From positions 1 through 35,986 of the forward strand of contig JABDNM010000115.1 of assembly GCA_013043825.1 (NCBI GenBank): a stretch of 35,986 bases of DNA. Direction: 5' to 3'. Each line of letters starts with the position of its first letter. Position 1 is the first letter of the stretch. The notes below the pieces were generated by a model. That model was not told where the DNA came from. It worked only from the letters and a program-made list of their open reading frames with translations, and searched no databases. Of this stretch, positions 1-6,805 are shown piece after piece. Source of the DNA: Flavobacteriaceae bacterium. GTDB taxonomy: Bacteria > Bacteroidota > Bacteroidia > Flavobacteriales > Flavobacteriaceae. Position numbers and translations under genes: made by a program.

Positions 1-121
1 GTCCATGGCTTTGTTCAAAGACGGCGAATTGGTGCACATGTTGGAACGCCATCATATTGAAGGTCGCTCGGCCGATATGATCGCCGAAAACTTAAAAAGC
101 GCCTTCGACGAATATTGCTAG
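1..121 (+). CDS. Bacilliredoxin BrxA/BrxB family protein, C-terminal part
   Basis: The reading frame beginning at base 2 gives the last 39 residues of a protein cut by the window edge, ending FDEYC then TAG. The segment SMALFKDGELVHMLERHHIE matches my memory of the C-terminal half of the YphP/YqiW (DUF1094) bacilliredoxins, thioredoxin-fold proteins that remove bacillithiol or similar thiols from oxidised cytosolic proteins. The redox CGC-type motif would lie upstream, outside the window, so activity cannot be judged. A terminator follows directly. The call rests on family recognition of a short tail. Confidence 0.8.
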   Translation, partial: SMALFKDGELVHMLERHHIEGRSADMIAENLKSAFDEYC

Positions 122-141
122 TCGCACTTAAATGGATTGAC

Positions 142-179
142 AAACCGCTTCCCGAATAGAGGCGGTTTTTTATTTTTAT
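142..179 (+). terminator. Intrinsic terminator after the bacilliredoxin gene
   Basis: A perfect 7-bp stem, AAACCGC (142-148) with GCGGTTT (162-168), is followed by a T-rich tail to 179. It lies 20 bases after the bacilliredoxin stop. The T tail runs almost into the plsC start at 183, and also contains a -7-like box, so the end of one unit and the start of the next overlap. Confidence 0.8.
149..178 (+). promoter_or_regulatory. Candidate plsC promoter inside the terminator tail
   Basis: TATTTTTA at 171-178 fits the Bacteroidota -7 form TAnnTTTG except for the last base. A weak -33-like TTC sits at 149-151, 19 nt upstream. Four bases separate the box from the plsC ATG, so the start site would fall at or next to the start codon. 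The box is also the terminator's T tail, so low complexity may explain it. Confidence 0.35.
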
Positions 180-182
180 AGC

Positions 183-938
183 ATGAAGCAAGTGCTCCAC
201 ATACTTAGTTACCCATTTTCGGTACTCTTTTTCCTAGTTTTTGGGATATTACTTCTCTTTTTCGATCCCGTGCAGCGCATTTGTCTGAGGCTTTTTGGAT
301 ATGGTGCTCACAAGAAAAGTGTCGATATCTTCAATGGTTGTCTCTTACTGGCACTTCATTTGGTTGGAGCAACTTTCCGATTTAAAATTGAAGGCGAACT
401 CCCTAAAGATGTGCCGGTGATCATTGTCTCCAATCACCAGAGCATGTGGGACATCCCTCCACTCATTTGGTTTCTTCGAAAGATCCACCCAAAGTTCATT
501 TCAAAAATGGAACTGGGCAAAGGGATCCCTACCATTTCATACAATTTAAAGTATGGAGGTTCCGTATTGATCGATCGTAAGGACCCCCTGCAGGCCACCA
601 GAGAGATCGCCAAAATTGCATCGTACATAGAAGAGCACAATAGAAGTGTTGTAATCTTTCCAGAAGGCACTCGGAGCAGGACGGGTCATCCCAAAGAATT
701 CAAGCGTAAAGGATTGGAAACCTTGTTTAACAATGCTCCCAACGCCATGGTTTTACCTATAACCGTAAACAATTCCTGGAAGTTGCAACGGCACGGGTTG
801 TTTCCTATTCCATTGTTCACCCGGCTGGATTTTCGAACGCATCCTCTCATTGAGGTAAAAGATCGCAATCCTAGTTCATTGATCGAGCAGATTGAAGAAA
901 CGATCGTGGATGAGTTATCCACTAACTCAACTAATTAA
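183..938 (+). CDS. plsC: 1-acyl-sn-glycerol-3-phosphate acyltransferase
   Basis: This enzyme of 251 residues should move an acyl chain to the sn-2 position of lysophosphatidic acid at the inner membrane, making phosphatidic acid for phospholipids. The PlsC/LPLAT signature is complete: NHQSMWD at residues 84-90 (the NHx4D catalytic pair) and FPEGTR at 159-164 (phosphate binding). A hydrophobic segment at about residues 8-30 should anchor it. Length is normal for the family. The ATG at 183 stands just after the T tail of the upstream terminator. The stop overlaps the tail of the convergent gene at 931 by 8 bases. Confidence 0.93.
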   Translation: MKQVLHILSYPFSVLFFLVFGILLLFFDPVQRICLRLFGYGAHKKSVDIFNGCLLLALHLVGATFRFKIEGELPKDVPVIIVSNHQSMWDIPPLIWFLRKIHPKFISKMELGKGIPTISYNLKYGGSVLIDRKDPLQATREIAKIASYIEEHNRSVVIFPEGTRSRTGHPKEFKRKGLETLFNNAPNAMVLPITVNNSWKLQRHGLFPIPLFTRLDFRTHPLIEVKDRNPSSLIEQIEETIVDELSTNSTN

Positions 939-2631
939 AAAAGCTGTCCAAAATAATCTTTTCGTCGATTTTGTCGAGTGGGACCAGCACACTTTTTTTC
1001 TCTTCGGAAGGAAAGCCATAATTTTTATAGAAGGTGTAGCGCACGTACGAGCGCCCCGACGAATTATCTCCCTTCCGGTTCTTGATATTCACCAACCATT
1101 CCCCGTTAGGGGCCTTATCGATCTCGAATTCCCTCATGGCAAAACCATCTTTAATTTCATTTTCAATAAAATCACTGTTATCGAAAACGGTGTGATTCCA
1201 CGCGAAATGATTCTTTTCGGGCCCAACGAATTGAATCTCAAACTCACTCAAAGGATCGGTCCATTCCAATACAAGCCTAGTTTTGGGCAACGTATTGGCC
1301 GCCAGATAGTCATTTGGAATTCCTTTTAATTTGAGATTCCGCTTGTTTTTCAATAAGAAATGCCGGAATTCGGTAACTAATGTAGATCGCAATTCGGTGA
1401 AATCAACTGCCGGGATACTATTGTTGATCATCTGAACATACAATGATTTGGCTAACTTCAGTTCGCCGGTTTGGGCGTAGATCAATGCCAGGTCCCTGTA
1501 GGACTGCGCATGATCTGGCTTAAGCTCGATCAATTTCTCATATACGTATTTAGCATGTTTGGGAAGGCCATTGGTCTCGAGTTGATAGGCCAGAGATTTT
1601 AAGATTTTCGGATTGCTGGTGGCTTGAAAATAAACTTCTGAAAGAATATCGTAGGAATATTTGGCATCCCAATTCCGAAAGTAATCCGAACAATCCATCA
1701 TGAAATAAAGGGTGTTATTTCGTGGCTCCTTGTAAAGTGTTTCATAGATTTCTTTAGCCTCCTGAAAACTCCGTGCCTGATTGAGTGTACGCAGATAGTA
1801 GGGCGTGGTTTTGGAAAAGTAGCTTTCTGCCAATTGAACGTTATCGATAAAGTCTCGATCCTGCTCTTCGAGTTGCCCTGTATATGAATTGCGGTCGTTA
1901 TGCAAGTTCGCCGCCATCTTTGTCTCGATCAATATAACTCCACCGGCACCCTGGCTACCGTAGCGAACCGTTGCCGCCAAAGATTTTAATAAGGTGATAC
2001 TCTCTATATCCACAGGGTTGATCACATTTACATAGCTTTGAGTGACAGGAACACCATCTACCACGACCAGTAATGGAGCCGAATTAATACTTCGATTTTT
2101 GCGCAGACCAAATGAGAAATTAACCCCATTGCCCACAGTAGCGACTTCAGGGATCTTCTGTAACACCGTGGTTAGGTCAATATCAGCTGGTGATATATAA
2201 CGCGTCGCCAATTGGGCATCGTACCCCAATCTACTCCTGCGTTTCTTACCAAAGGCCGTATTGCGCAACTCTTCGTCCTTACGTTTCCTGAGTACAACCT
2301 CGTCCAATAGATCGGCGTCGGTGTCCAGAACAATGTTAAGATCTGCAGCAGTGCTAACGACTTGGTCGGTGGTTTTCTTAAACAATGCAGCAAACCTCAA
2401 CACATCTCCTGCCCTGGCTTCAATGGTGAAAGTTCCATCCAATGACGTCTCTGTTTCTTTAAAACTGTTCAGTCTGATTATTGCTGCATTAGGAACAGGC
2501 CTATTATCCTGATCCAGGACAACACCACTCACTTGTGTGAAGAACCGGGCATCTGGAGGTTGTGCATGAGCATCTGGCGTATAGACAAGTATAAGTAGCA
2601 CAAATAGGATGAGATGGGCTAAACGTTTCAT
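931..2631 (-). CDS. TonB-plug domain protein without a barrel, with TPR-like repeats
   Basis: The protein has 566 residues when started at the ATG at 2631; a TTG two codons upstream is possible but would lengthen the signal peptide for no gain. It has a signal peptide cut near AHAQ (about 24), a CarboxypepD_reg-like beta domain (about 34-100), then a TonB plug (about 145-240) whose core resembles SusC plugs, with VVVDGVPV and RYGSQGAGGVILIETK. No 22-strand barrel follows. Instead there are helical pairs like TPRs (about 270-410, clearest at about 358-403), and a C-terminal beta domain (about 450-566) that recalls YfaP/DUF2135-like domains; that last match is tentative. It is probably periplasmic or outer-membrane associated, using the plug as a binding domain. 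Function unknown. Confidence 0.8.
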   Translation of the reverse strand: MKRLAHLILFVLLILVYTPDAHAQPPDARFFTQVSGVVLDQDNRPVPNAAIIRLNSFKETETSLDGTFTIEARAGDVLRFAALFKKTTDQVVSTAADLNIVLDTDADLLDEVVLRKRKDEELRNTAFGKKRRSRLGYDAQLATRYISPADIDLTTVLQKIPEVATVGNGVNFSFGLRKNRSINSAPLLVVVDGVPVTQSYVNVINPVDIESITLLKSLAATVRYGSQGAGGVILIETKMAANLHNDRNSYTGQLEEQDRDFIDNVQLAESYFSKTTPYYLRTLNQARSFQEAKEIYETLYKEPRNNTLYFMMDCSDYFRNWDAKYSYDILSEVYFQATSNPKILKSLAYQLETNGLPKHAKYVYEKLIELKPDHAQSYRDLALIYAQTGELKLAKSLYVQMINNSIPAVDFTELRSTLVTEFRHFLLKNKRNLKLKGIPNDYLAANTLPKTRLVLEWTDPLSEFEIQFVGPEKNHFAWNHTVFDNSDFIENEIKDGFAMREFEIDKAPNGEWLVNIKNRKGDNSSGRSYVRYTFYKNYGFPSEEKKSVLVPLDKIDEKIILDSFFN

Positions 2632-2670
2632 AAGCAATTCTTTATCCCTCCTAAAATACGGATTAATGCT

Positions 2671-2687
2671 TTTAATTGAAAATTAAA
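2671..2687. repeat. AT-rich hairpin after the radical SAM gene
   Basis: TTTAATT (2671-2677) and AATTAAA (2681-2687) form a 7-bp stem with a 3-base loop, beginning beside the stop of the radical SAM gene on the minus strand. The stem is purely A/T and has only a weak T tail, so it may act as a poor terminator or not at all. Confidence 0.35.
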
Positions 2688-2688
2688 C

Positions 2689-3765
2689 TCAATCCCGGCC
2701 GAACAAATTCAATTGTGGATCCTTCAGTCTTAAATAATGTGACTTGTCCAACTTCGGCATTTTTCGTCCTTTTAAATACTTCGATTTTGCCAATGAGACC
2801 GTATCACTGATCTGTTGCGCGAGTACACCTTCACCCTTGATGCGCCTTCCCCAATTGCTGTCGTTCAGCTTGCCTCCATGGCATTCGGCGATCTGGTTTA
2901 AAACCCGATCTGCTTTATCGGGGATGGTCTTGCGAGCCCAGTCTTCGAAAAGGTCGGCGACCTGTCCATTCAGCCGCACGATGGTATGAGCAACGCTCAA
3001 TGCTCCCAGGTTGGCGACTTCTTTAACGAGCGGCAAGATTTCGTGACTGTTCAATGATGGTATGATGGGAGCCAGCATGACATTCACCGGAATGTTGTTT
3101 GCTGAAAGCACGCCTACAGTCTTCAGGCGATTCTTGATAGTGGCCGTTCTGGGCTCCAGCAATCTTCTTGTATCTTCCGATAAGGAAGTGATCGAAATAT
3201 TCACCGCAATTGTATTGAGCTTCGCCATTTCTTTCAAAAGATCCAGATCGCGCAGGATGAGTGAATTCTTTGTGATGATCCCGGTTGGATGCTTCCAGTG
3301 CAGCATGCGTTTTAGGCACTTGCGGGTGATCTCCAGTTTACGTTCGATAGGCTGATAGCAATCTGTATTTCCTGAAAAGACGATGGTTTCTCCTTGCCAG
3401 TGCTTGGATCTCAGTTTCTCTTCCAGGAGCTGCGGGGCATTCTTCTTCACGAGGATATTGCTCTCAAAATCCACACCAGGCCCAAAGCCCCAATATTCAT
3501 GGGTGTTTCGCGCATAGCAATACACACAACCATGCTCACAACCCTGGTAGGGATTGGCAGAGTAACCCATACCTACATCGGGACTTGTCACTTTATTAAC
3601 AAAGGTCTTCGGGAAAACTTGCAGGTATTTGGTCTTGATGGAACCGGTGTCTTCACCTTCCCATTCACAATAATTGAGGTAGTCATCGAGCGGCCTATGC
3701 TCTAATTCGGAAAAACGATTGTGCAATCGCTTTTGTGCTCCCCTTCCTTTGATATGTTTTGACAT
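2689..3765 (-). CDS. PA0069/Rv2578c-type radical SAM protein
   Basis: A radical SAM protein of 358 residues. The cluster motif is GCEHGCVYCYARNTHEYW, with the three [4Fe-4S]-binding cysteines at residues 76, 80 and 83. The following YARNTHEYWGFGPG and the FSGNTDCYQPIE stretch are typical of the PA0069/Rv2578c branch, distantly related to spore photoproduct lyase (SplB). No reaction is established for this branch, so the substrate is unknown. The N-terminal 45 residues are basic and may bind nucleic acid (inference). It lies 85 bases downstream of the enoyl-CoA hydratase gene, separated by a structured inverted repeat. Confidence 0.88.
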   Translation of the reverse strand: MSKHIKGRGAQKRLHNRFSELEHRPLDDYLNYCEWEGEDTGSIKTKYLQVFPKTFVNKVTSPDVGMGYSANPYQGCEHGCVYCYARNTHEYWGFGPGVDFESNILVKKNAPQLLEEKLRSKHWQGETIVFSGNTDCYQPIERKLEITRKCLKRMLHWKHPTGIITKNSLILRDLDLLKEMAKLNTIAVNISITSLSEDTRRLLEPRTATIKNRLKTVGVLSANNIPVNVMLAPIIPSLNSHEILPLVKEVANLGALSVAHTIVRLNGQVADLFEDWARKTIPDKADRVLNQIAECHGGKLNDSNWGRRIKGEGVLAQQISDTVSLAKSKYLKGRKMPKLDKSHYLRLKDPQLNLFGRD

Positions 3766-3804
3766 TGCAACATCTTAAAGGGAGCGGATGGTTCAAATTT
3801 ACCG

Positions 3805-3852
3805 AATAAATTGGAAATATTCCATGCTTTATTGGAAAAAATCCAATTTATT
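3805..3852. repeat. Nested inverted repeat at the end of the hydratase gene
   Basis: AATAAATTGG (3805-3814) and CCAATTTATT (3843-3852) are perfect 10-bp inverted arms. Inside them are further copies of the same core in both directions (TTGGAA, TTCCA, TTGGAA), so alternative short hairpins compete with the long one. One arm includes two bases of the hydratase stop codon (3851-3853). It may be an RNA 3'-end or processing structure; there is no clear U tract. Confidence 0.6.
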
Positions 3853-4633
3853 ATTTGCCTGGGAAAGTGGGATTTCTTTTATCCAAAAATGCTGTAGTAC
3901 CTTCTTTAAAATCGGCTGTTCCGAAGCATTTTCCGAATTCGGTGATCTCTGTATCAAATCCGTTTTCACCTTCTTCAAAGCCTGCGTTGATAGCATTGAT
4001 GGCCGAAGCGATGGCTACAGGCGAGTTCTTTACAATCTTGGCTGCGATCTTACGCGCCAGCTGCATCAGTTCTTCCTGTGAAGCAACATGATTCACAAGG
4101 CCATATTGCAAGGCCTGACTTGCATCTATCATACCGGCAGTAGTGATCATTTCAAGAGCTCGTCCTTTACCAACCAATTGAGGAAGACGTTGGGTTCCTC
4201 CGTAACCGGGAATGACTCCAAGGGAGACCTCTGGCAGTCCCATTTTTGCATTATCACTTGCTATTCTGAAGTGCGCAGACATGGCCAATTCCAGTCCTCC
4301 GCCTAAGGCGAAACCGTTGATCACAGCGATAACAGGCGTAGACAGATGCGCTACAAAATCGAAGAGCAAGGCCTGCCCCTGAGCTGCTAATCGCTCTCCT
4401 TGTGAAACGGAATAATCTGAAAACTCGCTAATATCGGCACCGGCTACAAAAGCCTTTTCCCCGCTTCCTGTAATGAGGATCACACGGGTGTTACGGTCTT
4501 TTTCAGCTTGTTTGATAGCTTCGTGAAGTTCTTTGATCGTCGCCTTGTTCAAGGCATTTAGCTTCTTGGGTCGGTTAATGGTGATGGTGGTGATTCCATC
4601 TTCATACGTACTGAGGATGTTCTCAAAATTCAT
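3851..4633 (-). CDS. Enoyl-CoA hydratase/isomerase (crotonase) family protein
   Basis: At 260 residues this is a standard-length crotonase. It has the N-terminal INRPKKLNALNK segment, the oxyanion-hole stretch KAFVAGADI (60-68) and NGFALGGGLELA (106-117), and LPEVSLGVIPGYGGTQRL (133-150). Glu115 and Glu135 are spaced 20 apart like the two catalytic glutamates of rat mitochondrial enoyl-CoA hydratase, so true hydratase activity (trans-2-enoyl-CoA to 3-hydroxyacyl-CoA) is likely rather than another crotonase reaction. No other beta-oxidation gene adjoins it, so the exact substrate is open. A candidate promoter lies at 4661-4693. Confidence 0.93.
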   Translation of the reverse strand: MNFENILSTYEDGITTITINRPKKLNALNKATIKELHEAIKQAEKDRNTRVILITGSGEKAFVAGADISEFSDYSVSQGERLAAQGQALLFDFVAHLSTPVIAVINGFALGGGLELAMSAHFRIASDNAKMGLPEVSLGVIPGYGGTQRLPQLVGKGRALEMITTAGMIDASQALQYGLVNHVASQEELMQLARKIAAKIVKNSPVAIASAINAINAGFEEGENGFDTEITEFGKCFGTADFKEGTTAFLDKRNPTFPGK

Positions 4634-4660
4634 ATTGGTAGTTTTTATGGGGTTGGCGAT

Positions 4661-4693
4661 GCAAGTTAGTCAAAGCACCTCGCATTTCAAAAA
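4661..4693 (-). promoter_or_regulatory. Candidate promoter of the enoyl-CoA hydratase gene
   Basis: Read on the minus strand, TTTTTG (4693-4688) is followed after 19 nt by TAACTTGC (4668-4661), close to the -33 TTTG / -7 TAnnTTTG pattern but one T short. The predicted leader is about 24 nt. Confidence 0.45.
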
Positions 4694-4710
4694 TGAGTTT
4701 TAAAATAAGA

Positions 4711-6165
4711 TCAGCGGGGAATTGCTACCCTAAAGGAGGCTCCATTTCCATCTTCGGAGATGAAGGTAATGTTACCGCCATACGTTTCAACGATATTTTT
4801 AACCATGGCCAAGCCCAGTCCCATTCCACTGGATTTGGTGGTGAATTTAGGTTCGAATACTTTGTCCTTGTTTTCCACTGAAATCCCCGTGCCATTATCG
4901 GTCACTGTAATATAAGCCCATTCCCCTTCGGTAAAAACTTTAACATCTATCCTGGGTTCCTCCGGTTTGTTTTGCTGAATGGCTTGAATACTGTTCTTGA
5001 TGAGATTGGTGACCACCCGGATCAATTGGGTACGATCGAATTTTGAAATGATCTCTTCCTCGTCTGAATGAAAATAAATATAGTCCTCGTTGAAAATATC
5101 CAGGGTTAGTTTGGTGATCCGAACCAGGTTCAAGGTTTCATCCTGTTGAGCCGGCATGTCGGCATAGGTAGAGAAAGCGGAAGCGATAGAGCTCATAGTG
5201 TCTATCTGTTGGATGAGCGTGTTGCTGTACTCTTCCATTTTTTCATGGATGCGCTTGTCGCTGGGATCAAACTTTCGCTGAAAACTTTGCACCGTCAGTC
5301 GCATGGGGGTCAACGGATTTTTAATTTCGTGCGCCACCTGTTTTGCCATTTCCCGCCATGCAGCCTCGCGCTCATTGGCAGCCAGCTGGGCGGCACTGCT
5401 TTCCAATTCATCAATCATGGCATTGTAAGCAATCACCAGATTGCTGATCTCCTGGGTGGTATTTTCGTCCAAATCGATCCGTTTATTGCGTTTATTCAAT
5501 CGGGTCTCATTTATCTTGTTGCTTATATGGTTGAGTGAACGGGTAATGTATTTCGACAGGAAGTAAGCGAGGGCCACAGCGATCAACAAGGTAAAAAAGT
5601 AGGCTAACCCCATTCGGGTGAGGTATTCTTTCAACTCCTTGTTGATGAAATCATCATCTTCAATATACGGGAGGTTGAGTATAGCCAGTGGTTTGAACGA
5701 GGCGTCGGTGATAAAAGAATAGGACGACTGGTACTTCTGGCCATCTTCCTCGAAGCTTTCCAAATAGCGCTTATCCGGAGAATTTGCCAGGGTATCCAGG
5801 ATATGCCTTGGAATGGGTAATTGGGAGGTGTCCCTGAGAAAAGACGCCTTGGACGATTTCAGTAGTTTCCCGTCCAGATCGTACAAAAAGATATCCAGTC
5901 GATTCACGTCCTTTATCTCGTAGATCTTGTTCTTGAAGATCAGGGGAATATTTTCAGTCTCCACCGGGTAGGTAGTATTTTTTAAGACATATTCAATGTT
6001 TTTGGTAATGGTAAGTTCCTTCCGTTGCAGCCTGTCGTGGTGATAATCCCTGGCTTCCTCCCTGTACTGATAAATCGTAACGATGGCAATGAGCACCGAG
6101 GCGATCACTACCAGAAGGAGCATCGATAGGAAGATTCGAAAGCGCAGTGATCTATTTAGCCGCAT
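4711..6165 (-). CDS. NtrY-like membrane sensor histidine kinase
   Basis: I take the ATG at 6165 (484 residues); a TTG ten codons upstream would put an unlikely MLSSEENKQC ahead of the basic start MRLNRSLRFR. Domains in order: transmembrane helix about 10-32, a periplasmic sensor of about 145 residues, a second helix about 185-205, HAMP about 206-255, then the HisKA with AHEIKNPLTPMRL (phospho-accepting His279), and the ATPase with NLIKNSIQA, DNGTGI and GLGLAMVKNIVETYGG. The arrangement and the HEIKNPLTP box are typical of NtrY-type kinases. No response regulator is nearby, so the partner is elsewhere. The signal sensed is unknown. Confidence 0.9.
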   Translation of the reverse strand: MRLNRSLRFRIFLSMLLLVVIASVLIAIVTIYQYREEARDYHHDRLQRKELTITKNIEYVLKNTTYPVETENIPLIFKNKIYEIKDVNRLDIFLYDLDGKLLKSSKASFLRDTSQLPIPRHILDTLANSPDKRYLESFEEDGQKYQSSYSFITDASFKPLAILNLPYIEDDDFINKELKEYLTRMGLAYFFTLLIAVALAYFLSKYITRSLNHISNKINETRLNKRNKRIDLDENTTQEISNLVIAYNAMIDELESSAAQLAANEREAAWREMAKQVAHEIKNPLTPMRLTVQSFQRKFDPSDKRIHEKMEEYSNTLIQQIDTMSSIASAFSTYADMPAQQDETLNLVRITKLTLDIFNEDYIYFHSDEEEIISKFDRTQLIRVVTNLIKNSIQAIQQNKPEEPRIDVKVFTEGEWAYITVTDNGTGISVENKDKVFEPKFTTKSSGMGLGLAMVKNIVETYGGNITFISEDGNGASFRVAIPR

Positions 6166-6211
6166 GCATTGTTTATTCTCCTCGGAAGATAGCAAATATC
6201 AAACCAAAGGT

Positions 6212-6242
6212 TAAAATTTAGTATTGGAATTCATAAATTTTA
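6212..6242. repeat. AT-rich inverted repeat between hemJ and the kinase gene
   Basis: TAAAATTTA (6212-6220) and TAAATTTTA (6234-6242) are 9-bp complementary arms with a 13-base spacer, just past the hemJ stop (6252). It could mark the 3' end of hemJ mRNA, but the arms have no G or C, so chance is a real alternative. Confidence 0.3.
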
Positions 6243-6251
6243 TAGGCGTCC

Positions 6252-6785
6252 TTATTTCTCACGAATTCGTTTGTAGAATTTGTAACCCAGCATGAGCAAC
6301 AAACCGAATACTACGATCCCCAGCGTTCCGTAGATCCAATTCACTGCGTTTTTCAGAATAACCAAAAAAACGATCGCAAAGAGCAGCAATGTAGCCCCCT
6401 CATTGAACAATCGCATGAAATTCGAGCTGTGTTTTACCACATCGTTTTGCAATTGTTTGAAGATTATGTGGCACTTGATATGATATAAGATAAGCAGGAT
6501 GACCAACCCAAGTTTTACCTGCATCCATGCATCGGTCATGTAAAATGAACGTAAGATTATCAACCAAACAGCAAAGCCAATTGCCAGGATCATGGACGGC
6601 CAGGTGATGATGTACCACAGTCGCTTTGCCATGAGTTTTAATTGAGTTCCCAGGATCTCTTTTTCGGGGGAAGGCTTATGGAAAGCTTCAATTTGATACA
6701 CAAACAAGCGAACGATGTAAAATAGTCCTGCGAACCAGGTAATCACGAAAATAAGGTGCAGAGATTTGATATAATTGTATTCCAT
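6252..6785 (-). CDS. hemJ: Protoporphyrinogen IX oxidase, HemJ family
   Basis: An integral membrane protein of 177 residues that should oxidise protoporphyrinogen IX to protoporphyrin IX, the penultimate step of heme synthesis. The N-terminus YIKSLHLIFVITWFAGLFY followed by RLFVY is the hallmark of the HemJ (UPF0093, often filed under CopD) family. His10 matches the conserved heme-binding histidine. LMAKRLWYIITWP and the RLFNE near the C-terminus also fit. There are about four hydrophobic helices; length is slightly above cyanobacterial and proteobacterial HemJ. It starts 20 bases after the sortilin-like gene, so it may be read through from there. Confidence 0.87.
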   Translation of the reverse strand: MEYNYIKSLHLIFVITWFAGLFYIVRLFVYQIEAFHKPSPEKEILGTQLKLMAKRLWYIITWPSMILAIGFAVWLIILRSFYMTDAWMQVKLGLVILLILYHIKCHIIFKQLQNDVVKHSSNFMRLFNEGATLLLFAIVFLVILKNAVNWIYGTLGIVVFGLLLMLGYKFYKRIREK

Positions 6786-6805
6786 AAATGATCGCTAGAC
6801 AGCTA

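Noticed and set aside
892-1329. Plus-strand open frame of 145 codons opposite the TonB-plug gene
   Set aside because: It lies inside a well-supported minus-strand gene, with no recognisable domain, signal or promoter.
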